This document shows positions 56,936 through 64,000 of a stretch of 64,000 nt of DNA, in pieces (position 1 is the stretch's first letter; every line of letters starts with the position of its first letter). The position numbers and the translations under genes are program-made. Below the pieces are notes generated by a model. That model made no database searches, had not been told where the DNA came from, and was given only the letters and a program-made list of their open reading frames with translations. Origin of the DNA: Monomorium pharaonis (taxonomy: Eukaryota; Arthropoda; Insecta; Hymenoptera; Formicidae). Location of the stretch: positions 18,179,686 through 18,243,685 of the forward strand of contig NC_050476.1 in assembly GCF_013373865.1 (NCBI RefSeq), given 5' to 3'.

Positions 56936-59900
56936 CTTCACGTATGTACAGTCTTTCTCTCGTCTACGCAAGAATTCTTGTTAGTTATTGCATTGATAGA
57001 AGGAAGATTATACATTGTATAAAATGTGAAAAGTTTCATGTGAAGTTAATATACATTGATCCCCAGAAGGAATGCAAGAGTCACTTGCAGCCTGAAGACG
57101 AACGAGGAAAATAATGCAAATCGTAACAGAGATAACAATAACGATAATTTTTATCGTCGGCAACATATTGCTGACGTTGCAACTTTTTATCTCACTCATC
57201 ACAATTATAATCGCCCCGATCTTTAATTAGGGAAAACAATCATGTTCGAGAACGGACCAGAAGCATAACTTCCTATTCCCCGAATTGAAAATCCACTTAT
57301 TGATCTGTCGAGATTCAATTCCGCGGATAACACTTGAAGCCGCGATATGGATTGAACGATAATTGAAGGGCGCCCGGTCTTCGAGGGTCAATCGAGCACG
57401 CGGCGAATACGATTAACCCTTTGAAATGTATAAATACGTTTAACCTACTCAATTACGCGGTAGGACAATTGGTTGTAATCGCATTAAGAGGGACGCTCAA
57501 GTATGTTAGAGATAGGCACCGACGCTCGCAAACTTTGTCAACCGGCTCCCTTTACTGTGAGAGACCACGCAATGGAATGCAGACGCAACCAACGTCAAAC
57601 CGAAACGCGAGATCGGCATCGGGTTAAATTGCGAGCGATTATTACACGCGGTAGAATATCGACGCTCATCGCGCGGAATGACGCGAGCATAGACGCGAGC
57701 TGACTTTCGCGTATCGAAATGTCTCACGGGTCGTTTTTCAATAATGGACTCCGATTGCGAACGTGCGAAAGAATTGTACAGGACGAGCCACAGACACAAC
57801 ACAAGATAATACAATGTAATTTATGTTACGCGCCGTTTAAAAAAAGCCATCGGTGAAACACGAGGCTAACAAAATAATAGCAGCTGATAAAGTTTTCAAT
57901 GAGTCTGGATCTTCTCGGCGAGTGATAACAAAGTTTAGTTTCGTAGGGGTAAAGTTCACTATGTAACTTCTCGCGAATCCATGATGTAAATGACATTATA
58001 ATTATATAAATTATATCGATAAAATGTGATCTCTCTTTCGTAATTAGTGTTTTTTGTTTTCAAATTACATTATTGAGCCCAAGTTTGCATTTTCAAATAA
58101 ATTATCATTTCCGTATCGCTGATGATCAGAAAATTATACTGCGTATGCATCATACGGCAGTAGATCAATCTCGCGAGTTTTAATATAAAATATTAAATTA
58201 AATGTTGAAATGTGTTAAAACGATATCAAATATATGTAAAAAATTAATAATGTATTCAACGTATTTTAATGTCGGTCATAGATTACTAGTTTTAGACAAA
58301 AATATGTTAATATATTATTTGAAACTGTTTGGCCTTTTCGACAGATTAAACTACATGTCTTGTAATTATATATATTACGTAATAAATGTCGACTTCATTT
58401 GTGTCATCCGGAAGACGATTGATAAGAGCTCACACGCTCACAACATTCTCTGGACGTATGTGTAGTCACAATTATCGACACGTGGCACGAATTATATCTC
58501 AAGTAAAAATGATTTTTTCTCGCTTTTCTACAATAAGAGTATGCCTCGTGGCAGATTTTAAAAGAATGAATCAATGAATCATTAATAAATTCAATCATAT
58601 TGAAAATGTGAGATAAGTAAACTATTATCTTTTCTCATAATAAAAATGTGCTCTTTATTGAATAATTTAATATGCTATAATTTATATGTAAAATATATTA
58701 TTTAAATACTTTATATTGTGTTAAAAAATATATTTATTAGAAAAATTATTAAGAATACGAATTTTTTTACACTATAACAATAAGACAAAAATGTTTAGTA
58801 TTTACGACTATAATGATAAAATAATTATGATTAAAAATTTCCTTTTCTTTATAACTATATTACTGCTATAATAAAATTAAATATAAATGTTAGTAATAAA
58901 AACTTTGAATGCTCATAGTTTTATGAATTATAAAAAAATTTTATTATAAATTATAATATAATTTTAAATATATAATAATATATCAAAAAATAGAGATAAA
59001 ATAATAAAAAACATAATAAATGCAATCATAATTACAATATATTTTTTTTACATTCGTTTACCACTTACATAATGATTAATAATAATAACTAACATCTATA
59101 GCTAGAATTTGGATGGTTAAAATAATTATAAATATATATTTGACACCAAAAATAACTAAATTATAGTAAAATTATAGTAATTGTAACCATTTATCCTCAG
59201 TGTACACAAAATGTGAGAACAACCATCTCTAATCTTTTTCTAATCTCGCTGGAAAGGCGAAATTTCACGAGCTGACGCACACACATATTTTGTGCGTAGG
59301 AATCTCGATAGATTTGCATCTTCAAGTATCATAATGATCCAGAGAGAATGATTCACGCTGTATTTCTAGAAATGCACGCCGAATGAGGCATAGCGAGACG
59401 TAATAGAGACGTCTCTTCTCTTACTTATTTATTATTACGTCTCAACAGGTGCACCTGCATCGATCATATTGACTGTCAACGACAAACTGATGACGATTCG
59501 AGCACCGAACACAATAGACTTCTCGCTGGTGGGCTCGTCTCTTTGCTGCAGAATGACGGGATTATCGTCTCACATGTGCCGACCGATACATTGGCACATT
59601 TGACGTCATTTTATGGGCCGTCACTTTGTACCGTGACTCGCATACTCACGTCCGCGATTATCTACTTTCGCGCGTATAAAACCACTTCCGATCGTAAAAA
59701 TTCAATTGTCGGTGTGGATCGAGATACATCGCCCGTTTCACGATAAGAAATGCTCTCGGTAATCCATGACCTCGCAACTCCCACGAGGATAAAACTGATC
59801 GCTTTTTCTAGATTAATATCAAGCTTAATTAAAATAATAAGCGAACGGTCCGAAAAAATTGAAACTTTGCTAACAGTAAGTCATTCCAAACTATTTAAAT

Positions 59901-60111
59901 TATCATTACGAAGTTTAATCGAAGCGAATTTTAACTTCGAGAGATTCTGTGACAAAAATAATTCATCGACGATATTTTACTCTTTCAATAATTATTGCGC
60001 ATCGATTATCGGAAAAGGCACCTTCTATCTTGTGTTTCTGCATTGTTACCAGTTATCACTGTGCTCCGACAGCGAAACATTTGATATTTGTTTCATTAAT
60101 GTAACATACAC
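56936..60111. other. Intergenic; no gene seen
   Basis: Scattered open frames (for example 57421-57627, 57506-57814, 59543-59746, 59750-60163) show no domains, and frames on both strands overlap. The most AT-rich part is 58600-59170. Confidence 0.4.
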
Positions 60112-60402
60112 GGAGAATTTTCTCTTAAAAATTACCTTGAAAATCGTGGTAATTGTGAGATAACGTAAACCTTGAAGAATTTTATCATACTTTTATTAAA
60201 AATTACTAAAATTTACTAAAATTTTAATAAAATTCAGCAAAGTTTTAGTAAATTTTGTTAGAAGTATAGTAAAATGTATAAAATTTTGCCAAATTTTAGT
60301 AAATTTTGTCAAAAGTATAGTAAAATTCTTCAAGGTTTACATTATGCCACAATTACCACAATTTTCAGGGTAACTTTTAAGAAAAAATTCTTTCCGTGTA
60401 TT
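60112..60402. mobile_element. MITE of the same family, copy 2
   Basis: Same ends (ACACGGAGAATTTTCTCTTA and its inverse) and the same internal order as copy 1, with a few more mismatches. The two copies are about 3.2 kb apart. Confidence 0.8.
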
Positions 60403-60564
60403 TATATTATTATAATTCGCATATGTAAATGTATGTACTGTGAAAAACAGATATTTGGTGATAATATAAAATGTCTTACGGTTGAATATCTTTATGGGTG
60501 AACTTTGGCTGCATGTGAGACGATTTCGATAATATCGCGATTCGTTCATAATCGAATTGGATTT

Positions 60565-60833
60565 AGGCTGGTATTCACATAGTCTAGTCTTAAGGTATAT
60601 CCACTTGCGTAAAGCGCATAAGCATTTACACAAGACAATTGATTGGACCATAAGCATTTGCATGAGAAAACAGACCAATCAAATTCCTTATGCATACATA
60701 TGCTTATGCAAGTTTGTGTGGATACCCTTATATTTAAGATCGTCTTAACTACTCTCTCAAGATGTTGTATTAACATCTTAAGACATTACTTCAGACGATC
60801 TTAAAATAATATCCGACTATACATACTGAACTT
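60565..60833. mobile_element. GGCTGGTATTCA-type MITE interrupted by a second MITE
   Basis: Left end GGCTGGTATTCACATAGTC, right end GACTATACATACTGAACTTA. The interior TTTAAGATCGTCTTAA and CATCTTAAGACATTAC match the Harbinger-like copies at 33408 and 34113. A second element at 60593-60728 splits it. Confidence 0.75.
60593..60728. mobile_element. Nested palindromic MITE, 136 bp, with TA duplication
   Basis: Ends AGGTATATCCACTTGCGTAA and the inverse of AGGGTATCCACACAAACTTG. TA flanks both sides (60591-60592 and 60729-60730). Taking it out restores the GTCTTATATTTAAG seen in intact copies of the outer element. A TA duplication fits Tc1/mariner-type integration. Confidence 0.8.
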
Positions 60834-61690
60834 AGATTGCTATAAACATGCAATTTAATTATAGTACCTAGAGTTTCTCAAGTAAAAATTATAATAAATA
60901 CTGATTTTTTATAGATCCGTCATATTAATTGTAATAAAAGGACAAGTGACAGATAAAAAATACACAAAGCAAAATTAGTAGTTTCGTTTCAAATATTTTC
61001 TATTTCATGTTTCCTTACAAGAATGAAACGGATAAATTTACGGTTTTGATTTGGCAACCAATCCTCTTACTGGAGAAATTCTAACAATGCCGGGGAAAAA
61101 CCGATGCCGGATGTGATTGCGAACTCGCTTTCACGGACACGGGCATTATCCTCGAAGAGAATCGATATATCGGTTCGTTCGTGAGCGTGCTATTTCGGGA
61201 TTAATCGAACCACCACGTGCTGCACTCTTTATGAAAGCTGCACGACCCAATTTATTTATTCGACTGACGCGTTTGCCCCGTTTTTCCCTCCCCCTCCGCA
61301 TACGACCCTTTCGTCACGGAATACTAAGCCGCTTTTCCCGAGGTCACCGAGAAACAAGAAAGAAATATATCGCATGCAGTTACGACACACTGGCGCTCTA
61401 CGAAAATTAACATGCATTAGTTTACTGATAAACAACGCCTCTGTGTGTACGTATGTAAATTTCACGTTTATAAAAGTAATCGGAAACAAGACAGAGTTAC
61501 ACGTGGCGCGTAATATATGTTATTTAAATGTACAAACGAAGCTCGCTAATATGTATAATGTATTGTATTAGAGCATATATTTACTGTTCGAAAGTAAAAG
61601 ACTTAAAAATAAAAAGCGAGTGCAATTATAATTCGCAGCCGGTTACGTCACACATTCGTACAAAAAAATCGACCCGGGGACAAAAAAGTG

Positions 61691-61776
61691 CAGGCGCAGA
61701 GGTAACCCCCAACCGGTTTGTCGACCAAGGTCATAGACCTTGTTCAGGTTCGAGTCCTTTCCTCGGTACGGATCTG
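61691..61776 (+). ncRNA. tRNA-like segment (possible tRNA-derived SINE head)
   Basis: GGTTCGAGTCC at about 61746 is an exact RNA polymerase III box B, and AGGCGCAGAGG about 50 bases before it resembles box A. A hairpin AAGGTCATAGACCTT lies between them. The acceptor and T stems do not pair properly, so this is not a functional tRNA. It may be a SINE head, or a chance match. Confidence 0.25.
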
Positions 61777-63855
61777 CATAGATACGGCGCGAAAGTTTTC
61801 CATTTGCACCTTTGATGAATATTTAGAAAAAAATTAAGTCGAAAAAGCCTCATCGTCAACTTTCTAGGAAAACTTCAGTGAGAAGGAAAAGAATGATAGA
61901 ACCGGTGTCCTAATTGGCTCGATACGTTTTATATAATTCAGTAAAGTTCCAAAAATTCTTTCGTGCACTTGTAACTTACTTCAGAGTATACAAGTAGAAA
62001 AATGTTTACGACGGAACAGATGTCTCAATTCCTCGATGCGTTTTGTATTCAGTGTGAAATTCCTAAAACTTCCTTACTCGTAATTCTTTACCAAACGATC
62101 GCGAGTAAAATACGAATAAAGTATGAATAAAATATTTTGTCACGAGTCTTAGCCTTTTCATTACACTCGCTGGAATTCTTTTTTCGTTCCTAGACTCGTA
62201 TTCTAGGCCGGCGACGTAATAAAGTCCTTAACGCCGGACAAGTTATTGTACGATTGCACAAATCCAACTTAATGTAAAAAATGGTCCGCACGTACAATTA
62301 CGTCACTGACACACATATGTATTTATCTACACAAGCTTCTACATGTTCTGCGTGAAGAAAGCTGAAAAACATTCATTTTTTTCTCATAATACAAAAGTAA
62401 TTTAATATAATGTACTAAAATGTACTAAATTTATATGTAAAATATATTATTTAAATGTACTGTGCTATAATAAAAAATATATTGCGGATAAAATCGAGTC
62501 TTTAATTCATAAAATAATAAAGTATTAATATTTTTTAAAATATCTTTATCATTTAAACAAAGCACTTCCGCTCTCGACGATAAGATTAAAGCAAGAATTT
62601 AAGGGATTAAAATTATACTTCTTTAATAGATTTGATTTGACAAGAAAACTACGGATTATATTTGCGACGATCTGACGCACTTAGCCGTTCTTAATCAGAT
62701 CAACGCGCGTGAACGATCGCGCCTGATTAATTGTCAACAAATCATGTGGTCCAGATGTGATAACGGCACTCGTTATCGTCAATTGTATAATCAGTGTGGT
62801 TTGAAGGGCATTACCAGTCGAAACATACGGCGAGTCACAATTATCTAATTCTTCACGTGTCACGTAATCAAATGGCGCTAACAAGCACGTAGCCTAAAAT
62901 GTGTCACCCTTTTTGCATCGTAAACTATCGCTTGTACTCTAAATAAATTCAAATCTGTTAATTACATTAATATTCTTAGCTTCAATTTCTAACAACTTTT
63001 CATATTCTGGAATCGTAATGCAATTATTGTAACGTGAAAATCATAAATAATATAATCAAAATTTTAATTATATATTATATAGTATTTAAAAAAAATTAAT
63101 ATTGTAACTCAATAAATTATATTTTACATTAAAACGTAATTAAATATTAAAATTTGTAATTCTACGATAGTTAATTTATCCTGAAAACATTTTTAGAGAC
63201 TATAAAGATTTAACACTATAGAGACTATAAAATTTAAAAAAAACGTGTAATAAAGAACTGAAGACTAGAATGCATAATAAAATATTACCAAAGAGATAAT
63301 AAAAATGCGTAAAACTCGTAACTTCATAACTTAAAAAAAATTCATCAAGCTCTGTATAACTAACAATAAATAATAATAAATGACGTGATATAAAAAGCAA
63401 AAAGTGACGTAATAAAATGCATCTTAGTCACTTGTTTAAATTCGTTTCGCGACAAAACAACATGTCACGAGGCAGCAATATATAATAATTTCGACCAGAT
63501 CGCACTACCGTAAGTATGCAAACGTAATTTTTATCGCAACAAAAGCAGTAAATTACAAAACACTCGCTGCTCGGAACATATGTGTCAATATTTAACCGTA
63601 CCCTTAATAACCAAGGAGAGATAACGTCCTTCATTATCTCTGAGTTTGTTTGCGTTACAAAGAGAAGTTCGACTACTTCAACTTTTTTTTAATTGTGTAC
63701 GTGTGTAAACACATGTACATGTAAATGTACATGTAAATTGTAAATGTATATTTATGTGTGCATCGTTATAATTGTATTAAATATTCAAATATTAACAAAT
63801 TAATAGGTCTCAATAAAACTTTTAAGGTATAAAGTAATTAATTTATAAGAAAAAT

Positions 63856-63874
63856 ACACACACACACACACACA
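63856..63874 (+). repeat. (CA)n microsatellite
   Basis: Nine to ten uninterrupted CA dinucleotides. Confidence 0.9.
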
Positions 63875-64000
63875 TTCTGTGTTTTTCTAAGGATTTTAAT
63901 TTTTAAATTAATCATGATATAACTGGGATTGTTGGAAACAGCATCATTGTATTCACTTTAATTCAACTCGGTAGTTAAAATTACCGTAGGAACTGTAATA

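Larger units (their letters stand above)
60834..64000. other. Intergenic; no gene seen
   Basis: It contains a G+C-richer stretch at 61090-61400 with overlapping frames on both strands, a weak tRNA-like segment, a (CA)n tract at 63856-63874, and otherwise AT-rich sequence. No domain was recognised. Confidence 0.4.

Noticed and set aside
61117..61410. 97-codon Arg-rich plus-strand frame
   Set aside because: No homology recognised, overlapping frame on the other strand, no gene context.

Overview
The window looks like a piece of an ant (Formicidae) nuclear chromosome. It is AT-rich, its host genes are spread out and split by introns, CpG-rich blocks sit at gene starts, and it carries a transposase-like gene paired with a DUF4806 gene, a pairing I associate with ant genomes. 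Three conserved host genes are secure: 6-phosphogluconate dehydrogenase (Pgd, minus strand, 939-4612), the Arf-like GTPase Arl5 (plus strand, 39302-43454) and mitochondrial citrate synthase (minus strand, 48318-51669, first coding exon not found). Pgd and citrate synthase serve central metabolism (NADPH supply and TCA entry). Arl5 acts at the trans-Golgi. Nothing suggests that the three are co-regulated.

Layout. 1-5000 holds Pgd, which has five coding exons, a GC-AG intron and a one-base frameshift in exon 4. 5000-14500 is repeats plus a decayed DUF4806-type gene (7290-11715) invaded by a 1.3 kb long-TIR element, a 470 bp palindrome and, just upstream, a 2.2 kb element that itself carries a hairpin MITE. 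14500-23100 is a nested repeat block: a roughly 3.1 kb AT-rich element bounded by CCCAATCAGC ends, a 5S-rRNA-like stretch, a 948 bp CCCAGACAGC-bounded element, a MITE with TAA duplication, a LINE endonuclease relic and several CpG-rich blocks without recognisable genes.

23389-30564 is the most gene-like accessory unit: a complete eight-exon DUF4806 gene (474 aa, every splice site and phase consistent) and, just upstream on the same strand, a transposase-domain gene broken by a homopolymer frameshift and one in-frame stop. 31400-38900 is a dense graveyard of palindromic MITEs, including Harbinger-like elements with TAA or TTA duplications and three 131 bp copies of one element. It contains a 1,925 bp nested palindrome flanked by a perfect 8 bp duplication, and it ends only about 400 bp from the Arl5 start codon. 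43455-48317 and 53761-64000 contain no gene I can recognise. They hold scattered MITEs, one nested MITE with a TA duplication, and a weak tRNA-like segment.

The strongest candidates for something undescribed are the nested palindrome at 36632-38556, a group of elements that share only CCCAG..AGC ends around interiors built from unrelated short words, and the DUF4806/transposase pair in which only the DUF4806 partner stays intact. All calls come from reading and translating the sequence; no database search was run.
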